In this document: piece by piece, positions 50,344 through 60,264 of the stretch
Layout: each line of letters opens with the position of its first letter
Position numbering within the stretch: position 1 is the first letter of the stretch
The notes under the pieces: model-generated
Databases searched by the model: none
Told to the model about the DNA's origin: nothing
The model's input: only the letters and a program-made list of their open reading frames with translations
Made by a program: the position numbers and the translations under genes
Assembly (NCBI RefSeq): GCF_000003815.2
Contig: NC_049996.1
Location: 1,223,246 to 1,287,245 of the forward strand
Reading direction: 5' to 3'
DNA from: Branchiostoma floridae
Taxonomy: Eukaryota > Chordata > Leptocardii > Amphioxiformes > Branchiostomatidae
Length of the DNA: 64,000 bases

Positions 50344-50960
50344 TATACCCTGTGAAAGTGATCTCGCTCCAATTAAGCTCACTGAAGAGCTTAGTCTTAC
50401 ACTGGTCGTGACAGAGAGGATAGACCCTATGTACTGTGTTGGTAGGTTCATACACCTTTCTCACGCGGCGGCCATGATAGATCGAAGAAGAGGTCAATGA
50501 GGCAAACAGACAAAACTTATTTCTAAAGTCAGGTCCCATTTAGTTTTCCCCCAAACCACACAAATTTTCATGATATAAGATAGAATAATAAGTGTTATGC
50601 ACCGAAAGATGTAGCAATTTAGAGTAGTGTAGACTGACCCCATAGTCCCTTAAGAGATGCAAAATAAAAACATAATAATGCAAATTTTTAACGAATTTGC
50701 AGCCATTCACTTATTGGTCGATTTCCTAATTGGCAGGCTACCATTGGTCGAACTGCTAATTATGATGGACAGCCTTTTATTTGCCACATTGAACTCGTTT
50801 TAGATCTATCATGGCCGCCGCGTGAGAAAGGTGTATTGTACCGGGGACATTGCTGCCCTCGATGGATGCACTTTTCAACACGTGATCATGTTACAAAGAA
50901 CAGTGGACTATGTCTTAAGGTCCCGTCCTAAATTAAAGACCATTTTCAGCTGGCGCGTTA
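50344..50960 (-). mobile_element. SINE copy split by a nested MITE
   Basis: 50344-50452 (GTGAAAGTGATCTCGCTCC to GGTAGGTTCATA) and 50836-50960 (AACAGTGGACTATG, AAGGTCCCGTCC) are the two halves of one copy of the SINE family at 43312. They are interrupted at a TA dinucleotide by the element 50453-50833. Confidence 0.8.
50453..50833. mobile_element. 381-bp MITE with 31-bp perfect termini, TA target duplication
   Basis: Begins CACCTTTCTCACGCGGCGGC and goes on to CATGATAGATC. The right end is the exact reverse complement over 31 bases. TA flanks both sides (50451-50452 and 50834-50835), as with Tc1/mariner-type elements. The interior contains AGACTGACCCCATAGTCCC and AAAAACATAATAATGCAAAT, linking it with the repeat at 26400. 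Confidence 0.95.
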
Positions 50961-52164
50961 CACCCTGTATGTTGCACTTGGGCTTTTAACTGTTGAATTT
51001 GAAAACGAACAGCAAAATAGTACAGGTACAATGAATGTGAGTTCCTTTCATAACAGGATCACATGCATGTATAGTACATCTGTTAGCCGTGCTAGGTAGA
51101 CTGGCTGGAATGTGTGTATACGTAAGTGTTTTAGTTTTGAATAAAAAATGCTCGATGCAATGATATTTGTGTTGTTGTTGCTGGTGGTTGGTTAACATAT
51201 AGATGTCTTCATAATTGGTGAAGAAAGTACTTCTGATTTGTAAGTTTTTCTGTTATTAATGTTATTCTTACTTTTTTCCTACACTTTCAGTTTACAACAC
51301 TATACAACCATATCGTATAACTTGGTGGGCGCCGAAAAAAACACGTCGAGTAATTCTGCTTTAATTTCGCGTTTGCGTTTCAGTTTGATGTGTCTAACTG
51401 TTAACGTGTTATATTGATAACACGATTATTTAGAAACAGAAATTAACGTTACGATAACGTGTCAATCCCTATCAAAATTCGTAAGCGTATTCCTATTCGT
51501 TTGAAAATGACCCCCTAGTTACTTTTAAATTGTCGCCAGCCAGAAAGGACATAAGAGGAAGATTTAAATGAGATTGTGGGTATAACGTTATATACAGACT
51601 TAGCGAGGTTTATAACAAGTGTCTGTACCAGAAAGCTCGTTGTGCCTCATGTAAACGAATAAATTAAAAAGCCGCAAATTAAGTCAGTGGATTAATATTA
51701 CCATTATGTCAAATTTACAGATGAACACTTGCTGAGTCAGAAGCTATGCTGATCCATAGCTGAATTTGACACAGAAAAAACACATGAGTGGAGGCGAGTG
51801 CCATAATTTTTACTTGTTTCTCTCTGCTGATGGTCTAGTAGTAGTACACTGTAACAGCAAATCAATATTTATAATAGTTTAGAAAAATTACACCCCGAAA
51901 AAATCACGCATGGTACTGTCCGTTCCACCAGGTGTTCTACAGCTGTGTTACGCAATACCAAACCCGCATGGCGGCATGCTGTTGTGTGGGATATTTTCTA
52001 CAACTTTTGGGGTAAATTTTCGGCTTCTGGTCAACGAACTACTCGTCTCAAAGTGTACAGTGAACCCTTGGAACGTTTTCACGGTGGGTTTATACGGTTC
52101 TTTGGATGTTTGAGGGAGAAAATGAGCACTTCCTGACGTCTTGGATTTTGGACAAGAAACGAAA
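50961..52164. other. Intergenic / possible promoter region of the candidate gene
   Basis: No exon seen. The ORF at 51910-52113 is open but shows no motif. The region just before the ATG at 52165 has CTTCCTGACGTC, a CRE-like word. Confidence 0.35.
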
Positions 52165-52229
52165 ATGGTGACTGTCATGTCGGGAAGGACGGCGTGGTGT
52201 TGGGAAGACTCGTCCTCAAAATTTTACAG
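52165..52229 (+). CDS. Candidate novel gene: first coding exon
   Basis: ATG with A at -3 and G at +4, 21 codons plus 2 nt, then a strong donor TTACAG/GTAAGA. Reads MVTVMSGRTAWCWEDSSSKF. Phase 2 out, fitting the exon at 54685. No family recognised. Confidence 0.45.
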
Positions 52230-52559
52230 GTAAGATAATAAATTGTTTCGTTGAATATATTTCAAACAAGTCCCAGTATATTTCGTGCAGACTGCTGTTC
52301 TGTAGATCGCTTTTCTATTAGTGCTACGTACATCTTTAGTGTGATGTCATTTTCTTCTTCTTTGCACTTTTTACCATTATTTTGTGCAAGTCATATTCTA
52401 ATTTTTTTTCTCTTTATTGTATAACGTTGAATCATAAATGAACCTCTTGATTGCATTTCTTTCATGCTGTGAGTTATTGAGAACACCTAGCTTTTGGGGT
52501 TACTGTCGGCAGGAAATACTTGTAGAAAGATTTGTTTTGGTATGGTATTAAAGCAAGGT

Positions 52560-52720
52560 TAGGCGACCACCTGTTGGATGTGGGGCACGTGGACCGATCT
52601 TGACTGTCAATCACAATTATAAACCAACCAATGATAGGGCAGCAATTAATGGTTCATCCAATGAGCTGCTTTCTCCACTAAATGTTTGCATTTCTATGTT
52701 TCATTCCACATTTCTACGCG
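52560..52720 (-). repeat. Reverse copy of the dispersed repeat at 26400
   Basis: On the minus strand it reads AAACATAGAAATGCAAACAT, then ATCATTGGTTGG and TTGTGATTGACAGT, in the same order as 26460-26590. Confidence 0.75.
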
Positions 52721-53813
52721 TTTAACAGAGTGATATTGATATACTTAACTCATTTCTCAATGTTCCTACCAAAAAAAAAAAAACTTTCGGCTGTTGCATA
52801 GCTGCAAGGAGTGAAATATTTCGAATGCACTTGCCAATTTACACCTTCCGTTTGTGTGATTTGTATTTTAAGATTAATTTTCTATTGATAGATGCAGGAA
52901 ATACTGGTAATTGCAGCTTCAAATGCAACAATTAATTTGACAAACTTTGAATGATATGATATCAAATGCATGAATGATGGATAACGGTTAAGCAAAAAGA
53001 ACTAAACAAAAAATGTACTGAAAGCCCTTAAGTTGACTTTGATTTCTTAATATGAACTTTTAAGAACAGGGGAAGTCTCTTTGTTTCCCTGTACATTCAG
53101 GTCAAATTCATATATTTTGTTTGATACTGATAGAGTTAAAAGGAGGCTCAACCCCTGAGGAAAGTTCTGCAGATAATATTTTATGAATCCCGAAAATAAT
53201 TGTATTAGCAACTTGACATTGACTTTGGACTTGGCTGCAGTTGCAATATACAGCAGCAATATTCTGATAACCCCTTGACTACCCTCCAGATAAACTACAG
53301 TCAGGTGTAATTGTAAACCATTGGACAAACATTGAACAAAAAGATAAATTTTGCACTGTGTTTCTGGACTTAATTGCCAACTTATAGGCTTAGCAACTTG
53401 CTTTGTGTTGAAAATTTACTTTAAAATTGATCTCTGTCAATAATCCCATATTCAAGATAATGAAAACAGTGCCCTTAGAAAAATGAAAACTATACAGACG
53501 ACATAAACTGAACCATCTGACCACACATGCTTGAACTTCTTCTGAGTCTCTATCTGTTGCCACTTTCACTATACATAAGGATGTTTCCTGATAATTTTGC
53601 CCTCTTTCAAACCTGTCACTCCTCACATTTCTTCTTATGTCTGAAGTCCCTGATGAAACACTACTTTCCCTTTTCTCATCATGAAGCACATCTTCTTCTC
53701 AGCTCTGTGTTTTAACATCTCTGGACAAGTCTTTCAGTCCAATGAGATACTCCCTTAAGTTTGGTCTAGTAGCACCTTGCAACTAATTTCTCTTTATATA
53801 CAACCTGATGCAG

Positions 53814-53916
53814 TTACTTGTGTCCTGAAGGTCAGCCAGCTGTGCAGGTGTTCCTGTACTGATGAGATGAGACTTGTGATGACAGAGCCACCAGGTGATT
53901 GGTACAGGGGTATCAG
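53814..53916 (+). other. Duplicated exon module A
   Basis: Between acceptor-like CAACCTGATGCAG and donor TATCAG/GTAAGA. Shares GTCCTGAAGGTCAGC...TGTGCAGGTGTTCCTGT with module B. Open in one frame (phase 1 in, 2 out), which does not fit the exon at 52229. Perhaps alternative or non-coding. Confidence 0.45.
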
Positions 53917-54029
53917 GTAAGATATATGTGAATCCTGCATTTTACCTACTAGCTACTTAATGGTGTTATTTGTGACAAATGTGTTAACTTACAATGTCTG
54001 TATAGTTAGGTGGTTGCTGACTGCTGCAG

Positions 54030-54113
54030 TAGTGAGGACTCCTGTCTGAACCTGACAAGACTGGATTGGACCAGATCAGACCAGGGGATTTGAAGACCGA
54101 AAAGGAATATCAG
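54030..54113 (+). other. Duplicated exon module D1
   Basis: Acceptor CTGACTGCTGCAG, donor TATCAG/GTGAGA. Nearly the same as D2, 193 bp further on, including most of the following intron. In the phase left by the first exon it reads SSEDSCLNLTRLDW and then hits a stop. Confidence 0.5.
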
Positions 54114-54222
54114 GTGAGAAAAATTTGTATATTTTGCATTTATCTTCCAGCTAGTTGGTTTTGAGAAAATTGACTAAATTTTATTAATGTGTGTATAGTT
54201 AGATGACTGCTGACTGCTGCAG

Positions 54223-54317
54223 TAGTGAGGACTCCTGTCTGAACCTGACAAGACTGGATTGAACCAGACCTGACCAGGTGATTTGAAGACCCAAGAGTGA
54301 GACAACAGCATCCACAG
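54223..54317 (+). other. Duplicated exon module D2
   Basis: Copy of D1 (GTGAGGACTCCTGTCTGAAC) with a longer 3' end and donor CCACAG/GTGAGA. It stops early in the phase of the first exon, so it would give a truncated product or belong to non-coding RNA. Confidence 0.5.
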
Positions 54318-54684
54318 GTGAGATGATTATCAAGATTTATTTTCCTTTGGTCTGTCACACTTTACATGTTCATAATGTGAGTGTTGGTGCACTATGTAAC
54401 TAGTTTAGGGTTATATCTGGTACACTTGCACACAAAATCTCTACATTTAACAATTTAACATGGCTATAGTATAGAAGTATTCCGAACCCTGCTGATACTT
54501 TCTTGTTTTATGTGGTTGAAAACTCGGAGGCATATCACACTCAGTAAAACATTAGTAGCCCAACACTTTGTACTTCTATTTAAGCAAAGGGATGGTTCAA
54601 TAGTTCAATTTTATGTATTGCCATACAGTATTGCTTTAAGATATTCATATTGCAACATAGTGATGGTCCTTTCATCACTGTCAG

Positions 54685-54797
54685 GTATGTCCTGAGGATC
54701 AGCTGTGCTGGTGTTCCTGTCCAAACCAGTCCAGACCAGATGAGGGCTCAGCAAACCTGTGGACTGGAAGACACAGTGAAGAAAAGAGTTTGTACAG
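54685..54797 (+). CDS. Candidate novel gene: exon B
   Basis: The acceptor is TTTCATCACTGTCAG and the donor GTACAG/GTGAGA. Phase 2 in, 1 out, both matching neighbours (52229 and 55455). Reads YVLRISCAGVPVQTSPDQMR and then a Gln/Lys-rich stretch. No domain recognised. Confidence 0.45.
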
Positions 54798-55000
54798 GTG
54801 AGACAATACTTTACACTCAGGAATATAACATTTGTAAACGAAAGAACATTGAAAACTTTTAGCTGGTAAATACTTTTGCTATCATTAATAATACTTTGTA
54901 CATCTATTCAAACAAAAGCTGTTCTTTGTGATTCTATTATCATTCAGTGTTGCTTGGAGATGTATTTTGCCTCACTCTAGTTATCCTTTGATATTGTTAG

Positions 55001-55108
55001 GTGTGTCGTGAGGGCCAGTGGTGCTGATGGGGAGAAACCTGTGATGACCGGTGACTTGTCCAAACCAGTCGATTTGAAGAGACAGAGTGAATTGAAGTGT
55101 TTGTACAG
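55001..55108 (+). other. Duplicated exon module C
   Basis: Acceptor ATATTGTTAG, donor GTACAG/GTAAGC. Related to module B at both ends. Open with phase 2 in and out (VVRASGADGEKPVMTGDLSK). It cannot sit between B and the next exon without breaking the frame, so if used it is an alternative exon. Confidence 0.45.
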
Positions 55109-55454
55109 GTAAGCAAAGCTTTACAATTTACATGTTTCTTCTTTCTCAGCTGTGTTTAGAGCATCTAAATTGTATTCACGTTACCCTTTACTTTATAATG
55201 GTTAACAAAATACAGAAATCGTTAAATGATTATATTTTTATTGATGAAATTCGTGAGATATGACCGGTTAATGTCTCACAAAATGAACTAGGTAAACTTG
55301 AATGCTCCAAACATCGTGATAGATATAGCTTTTAGGAAAAAAATGTAGGTTTGGACTGTTTTGAAGTGATTATGATGGTCTTTGGTACACAGACCAACTT
55401 GTAGAATTTGCTGCTGTCAATGCACTAACTTTAATTTGCTTCTCTGTCTTCAAG

Positions 55455-55526
55455 GCTTGAGCCCCGGAGACTGGAAGAAGAAGACTTTTATCAAGTTGAA
55501 CAGAGCTGTGAAAGAAGATGAGAGTT
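55455..55526 (+). CDS. Candidate novel gene: exon (DWKKKTFIKLNRAVKEDES)
   Basis: The acceptor is TTCTCTGTCTTCAAG and the donor GAGTT/GTGAGT. Phase 1 to 1. The Lys-rich, well-formed peptide LSPGDWKKKTFIKLNRAVKE looks coding by composition. Confidence 0.5.
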
Positions 55527-55815
55527 GTGAGTATGGTTTCTTCGTCAACACGAAGACAACACCTCATTACACCCAGACTGAGTCACTTACTGGTACAGCA
55601 CAAACTTAACTACACTCGTTTTTCAACATACATCACTTACTACACCTTTCACTTGATTCCCTACATCAGAACCACTTTCTCAAACACAGAAGACTACACT
55701 TTGGTAAAGTGTGTTTACACAGTACGTCACACTTTACCATACTTATAAACACTTAACTGTTCACATTAAAACTATTTGTCCAAGCACTTACAATAATTTT
55801 TCACTTTCCTGTCAG

Positions 55816-55908
55816 CAATGCATACAGTGTGCTCCCCAGGGGAGGTCTTTGCTAAGCTGAAGACCCGGTGCTTTGAAACACCAGCATACCTTGGCAATGA
55901 CTGATCAG
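55816..55908 (+). CDS. Candidate novel gene: exon with stop
   Basis: The acceptor is CACTTTCCTGTCAG and the donor ATCAG/GTAAAT. Phase 1 in. Reads MHTVCSPGEVFAKLKTRCFE to a TGA at 55902-55904, four bases before the donor. The mRNA would continue into a 3' UTR exon starting near 56028 (TACTATTTTCAG). A stop this near the last junction is compatible with a stable mRNA. Confidence 0.45.
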
Positions 55909-56092
55909 GTAAATAACTTAGTAAATAAAATAAACAATTAAGTTAGCTTATATATATACTTAATAATAATAATAGTTAGAAAAAAAAATATATACACACA
56001 AACCAACCACCTCCTTACTATTTTCAGAACGTGTATATTATGCGCACTATCTCCCAGGAATACTGATATCAAGCAACCAAACCTAGCGTCGA

Positions 56093-56259
56093 AGCCTGGA
56101 GAAGAAAACCTCTGGGCCAGGGTAAAAAAATCCACATAGCCCCTCTCCTTTAGCGTAGTAGGCCTGATGACAGACAGAGCTGTTCGTCAACAGGTCTACT
56201 ACGCAGAGTTGAGGCATGTGTAAGTTAGAACCCTGGGACAGAAGTTCCTCCTCCAGGCT
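56093..56259. mobile_element. 167-bp foldback palindrome
   Basis: AGCCTGGAGAAG at the left pairs with CCTCCTCCAGGCT at the right. Farther in, GCGTAGTAGGCCTG pairs with CAGGTCTACTACGC (one G-T wobble as RNA). The whole forms one imperfect hairpin. It resembles the small foldback MITEs elsewhere in the window and may lie in the 3' UTR of the candidate gene. Confidence 0.75.
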
Positions 56260-57530
56260 AAGCCCAGGAAGAAGACATACAGAAAGAGAGGAGTTGTGTT
56301 TGTCATGCAGTGATGGAAACTCTCTTCAAAATTTGTTATCACTGTTTACGTACTTGTAACAACTCAAACCCCCTGCTCCAAAATCCAGGCCTAGTCTCAA
56401 GCTCATCAAATAAAGTCTGTCAGTGTAATAATCACTGTCAAACTCTACTACATCAACACAAGACAAGCCCTCAACTTTGCAACAGGAGGTTGGGATTGTC
56501 ACGGCTACAACAGTGATTACCGAGTCTGCTATAAACTACATGACTTAAAAGAAATCGGCCAAACAGAACTTTCCTCCAAGATTATACACTCAAAAGCTCT
56601 TTCCCTACATTTACATTGTTATTATATATTTTTAGAAATTCTCCTTTACAACTGTCTTTGCGTGACACACTGCAATGTCTACAGTCTTTCGTTTATATCA
56701 AACTATCTACCTAAAGCTACCTATCTTCAATACACGGTCTTACACTAAAACTTGTCTACAGTCTTTTGCTTTAAGATACAAACTATCTAAACTAGTAACT
56801 ACTATTGCCTTGAAAATCAACTACAAAATCTGTCTACCTAAAGCTACACCTGTCTATCTACAGTACACGGTCTTACACTAAAACTACAACTGCCTTGAAA
56901 ATTGAAAACCTCACACTGAAGTTTTAGTAACCTTTAAACTATCTGTGCCTTGGCTACATTTTAAGTAGAAAGAAACTTCAGAGCATATTATTCTTGAAAA
57001 AAAGTACAGAATATATTTTTTGTTTGGCCGATTTCTTAGACCCAATTCCTCTCTTTCCAACATCACACACAGCTTACCTGTAGTACATTTCACTCTAACA
57101 GAAAGAAAGCACAACATTGTCTTTTCCAATTTCTGTATAGCAATGGGAAATCCAACTATCATTGCATAATCAAAGCATTTTCCCTGTTCATCACTCAGTT
57201 TCTATCATTCACCGTACACGTGTTTAAAACAAAACTTTGTAGAACACCTTGAATACTTTTTGTAATATTGTTTCCACACAATTATAAGACAAAGAAGAGT
57301 ACAGACAGTAAAGTTCCTTTATAATTTATGTTAAATTTGGAATTATGGTTTTGACTGAAACAAAAATTGTTTTGAAGCAAATGCTGTTGACACCCACAGT
57401 TCTTGAGAATCATGATGAACCTTGCTTATCTTTCATTCTTTAGGACTATGTCAACGTTATTTATTACTCATTTACCAAACAATAATGCTGAAATATATAT
57501 TATATGTATATGTGTTGTTACAAGGGATGA
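56260..57530. other. No gene recognised
   Basis: Contains a local repeat of CTACAGT...ACACGGTCTTACACTAAAAC at 56730-56890 (two copies about 130 bp apart). No exon chain. Confidence 0.55.
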
Positions 57531-57769
57531 TCAATAAGTTTTTGGCATAAAGTAAAGTGGGTATCTGATTTTCAGTGGAGCAAATCGACACAGCTGAATT
57601 GTCCATTTAATGTTTTACCTAACATTATTGTATGTTGCCTGTCACAATATAAATTTGAATTTGGTACGCTTTTCTACAAAGCTTTGTACGTAATAATCAT
57701 GTCACAGAATTTGAGGTGTACCTTATTTCTGGGTGAGGCTGTGAGTGTGAACTTATTAATCACCCCTCG
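57531..57769. mobile_element. Mariner relic, 239 bp
   Basis: CAAGGGATGATCAATAAGTT at the left and AACTTATTAATCACCCCTCG at the right are inverted mariner-type termini. The inside is too short and not open, so only a deletion derivative is left. Confidence 0.75.
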
Positions 57770-58650
57770 GGTGTTTGTCGACTGGACTGTATAGAAGGAA
57801 CAATCTATGCCTATGGTTTGCACGAACTCTTGTCAACTCTGAAAAATTCAGTAATTGGCTTCTATCTAGACGAGGGGATACCCATGATAGGTCACTAAGA
57901 AACAAGACAAATTCTCTCACTTCCGGTGTAGAACTGCTTGTTTCGCTAATAGCACATTACCGTACTGTGTAAAGCTCCTGAACCAAGACGGGAAATTTGT
58001 GAACAGTAGTGGATCTTTCTTTGTGTAATAACTGACCAGTTATTGTAAACAAGCAGATGTTATTTTGTCATTCCATCTTTTTAATTGTGTTAAAAAGTTA
58101 CAGGTTGAAATAGTCTGACTGTAAAAAAATGACAATTCAGCCTTTTGTAAATGTGCTGCAAGAGTTTTTAATGTCAATGGCAATAAACCATTTCTGTCTC
58201 TCTCCCTCGTACTTATAAGATATCAGAATATGTTTGCACTTTTCTGCTTTCATGTTCTGTCTCTATTTTTTCTTTCAAGTTCATCATCAAAACGTCATTG
58301 CATTAAACAGCGTGTTATCTGTTAATAAGCGATAACCTTTTGCCTTTATGCAATCATTTCCAGTTTATCTGTTTCACTCATGGATGTTTTTGAGACAGAA
58401 TAAAAAGGAGATTTGGACTTACAGTTTTGTATCTGTCGTTCTTCTCAATCACTATTAATAGTTTTGTTACATCTCAGTCCATTGTAATTTTCTGGTTGTG
58501 TATGTTGTATTTTCATGTGCCAAACCAGAGTAATACTTGGTAAAAATGGTTCATTTGGAGAAAACTGCTGTGACAATTTCCAAACTTTGCTTGCCCATTT
58601 AACCTTTTTGCATGAATATACAATGACTAAAATTCACAATCATTTCAAAA
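57770..58650. other. No gene recognised
   Basis: AT-rich sequence between the mariner relic and the 116-bp array. Nothing further seen. Confidence 0.5.
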
Positions 58651-59230
58651 ATGGCTTTGCTTCATCTTACTACATCTAACTTTCTATTTTTTAGTGCAAC
58701 AAAAATATGGTTATTTTTCCACCAGGTTCATCTTATTATCTTCTGGACTGTGTTTAATTTCCAAAAATGGCTTTGTTTCATCTTACTTCATCTAACTTTC
58801 CATTTTTTATTGCAACAAAAATATGGTTATTTTTCCACCAGGTTCATCTTATTATCTTCTGGACTGTGTTTAATTTCCAAAAATGGCTTTGTTTCATCTT
58901 ACTTCATCTAACTTTCCATTTTTTATTGCAACAAAAATATGGTTATTTTTCCACCAGGTTCATCTTATTATCTTCTGGACTGTGTTTAATTTCCAAAAAT
59001 GGCTTTGTTTCATCTTACTTCATCTAACTTTCCATTTTTTATTGCAACAAAAATATGGTTATTTTTCCACCAGGTTCATCTTATTATCTTCTGGACTGTG
59101 TTTAATTTCCAAAAATGGCTTTGTTTCATCTTACTTCATCTAACTTTCCATTTTTTATTGCAACAAAAATATGGTTATTTTTCCACCAGGTTCATCTTAT
59201 TATCTTCTGGACTGTGTTTAATTTCAATTT
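58651..59230. repeat. 116-bp tandem array, five copies
   Basis: ATGGCTTTGTTTCATCTTAC recurs every 116 bp (58651, 58767, 58883, 58999, 59115). Copies 2 to 5 look identical and copy 1 has a few changes. The near identity means a recent expansion. The open frames of 86 and 142 codons over it are produced by the repeat. Confidence 0.97.
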
Positions 59231-59599
59231 CAGAAATGTTTCTTTTTACTTTTTACATTAGGGTGAAACAGGGAAAACAGTTTGATTACAAAATGACTTT
59301 GAAAATATACCCCATTGCAATACAGAATGAAACAACAGACAATATCACAAGTGCTCTGTTCAATAGGGAAATGTACTGTGTTCTCCACCATATCTGTAAT
59401 AAAGTATTAGACAAGTCACAACCTTAAACTAGACATTAGTAAAAAAATGGGAGTTCTTTCAGAAATGACAACACATAGCAGGGAGGGCATTTTAAAAAAA
59501 TTGATAGATTTTCTAACAAGTAATTCAAGATGTTACAAAAAAATTCAGAGGATTGCAGACATGCCCTATCCCAAGTTACATTTTCATTGTCATTTCCAG

Positions 59600-59811
59600 G
59601 GATCTGCATGGGAAGTCCTGATCACGCTTTGCACTACATTTCTGAACGCAGCGGCCACGAATTACGCTTCATCCGTGCAATGTCGACACTTCACGCACAA
59701 CAATCGTTTAGCATAAAATCAGAGTACCTTGGCTTCGCATTACGCAAAACTGAAATGGTTGTTACACCTTGCAGCATGCAGACCCCATTTCTGAAAGAAT
59801 TCCAGAAGTAA
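59600..59811 (+). CDS. Orphan terminal-exon candidate
   Basis: The acceptor TTGTCATTTCCAG is followed in phase 1 by ICMGSPDHALHYISERSGHE and further open sequence to a TAA at 59809-59811 (about 70 codons). The GC level is higher than the surroundings up to 59710. No homology recognised and no upstream exon found. It could equally be a chance ORF. Confidence 0.3.
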
Positions 59812-59870
59812 AAGCCAACTCACAGTCAAGTCCGATGTTCTCTTCTCTGTAGACAGTTGACCAGATCCTC

Positions 59871-60010
59871 CTGGAATACAGACAGGCACACAGGATAGCT
59901 GACAAGTCCCACAGGAACACAGACAGTTCCTCCTGGAATATGGACAGGCACACAGGATAGCTGACAGGTCCCACAGGAACACAGACAGGTCCCACAGGAA
60001 CACAGACATG
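59871..60010. repeat. 62-bp tandem repeat (GGTCCCACAGGAACACAGACA)
   Basis: Two full units beginning CTGGAATACAGACAGGCACA and CTGGAATATGGACAGGCACA, then an extra half unit. Gives Cys/Pro/Val open frames on the minus strand that are not genes. Confidence 0.88.
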
Positions 60011-60264
60011 TATATATAGCCACAATATCTTGCTGACCCATTTCTTTCAAATCATGCAACAGTTGTTGGTAGCTAAATCTCCTTCTGGATAGTTTTTGAC
60101 GATGGGGCCAGCACGTGAATACCATAAGTGAGTAATAAGATAACATTATAACAATTGAAACATGTTAAAATCTGCTATAAATCATCACTATATAAGCCAT
60201 TAAAGCCCCCAAATGGGTACCGAATGTAAAAAAAAATGTTTGCAACAGATACTAACCATGTTAA

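Noticed and set aside
58651-59427. Series of 86-142-codon ORFs starting MALFHLTSSNF
   Set aside because: Each begins in the next 116-bp repeat unit. 116 is not a multiple of three and the frames are only locally open.
59740-60146. Cys/Pro/Val-rich minus-strand ORFs (CVPVGPVSYPVC) resembling small secreted cysteine-rich peptides
   Set aside because: They are the complement of the 62-bp tandem repeat, open in three overlapping frames.
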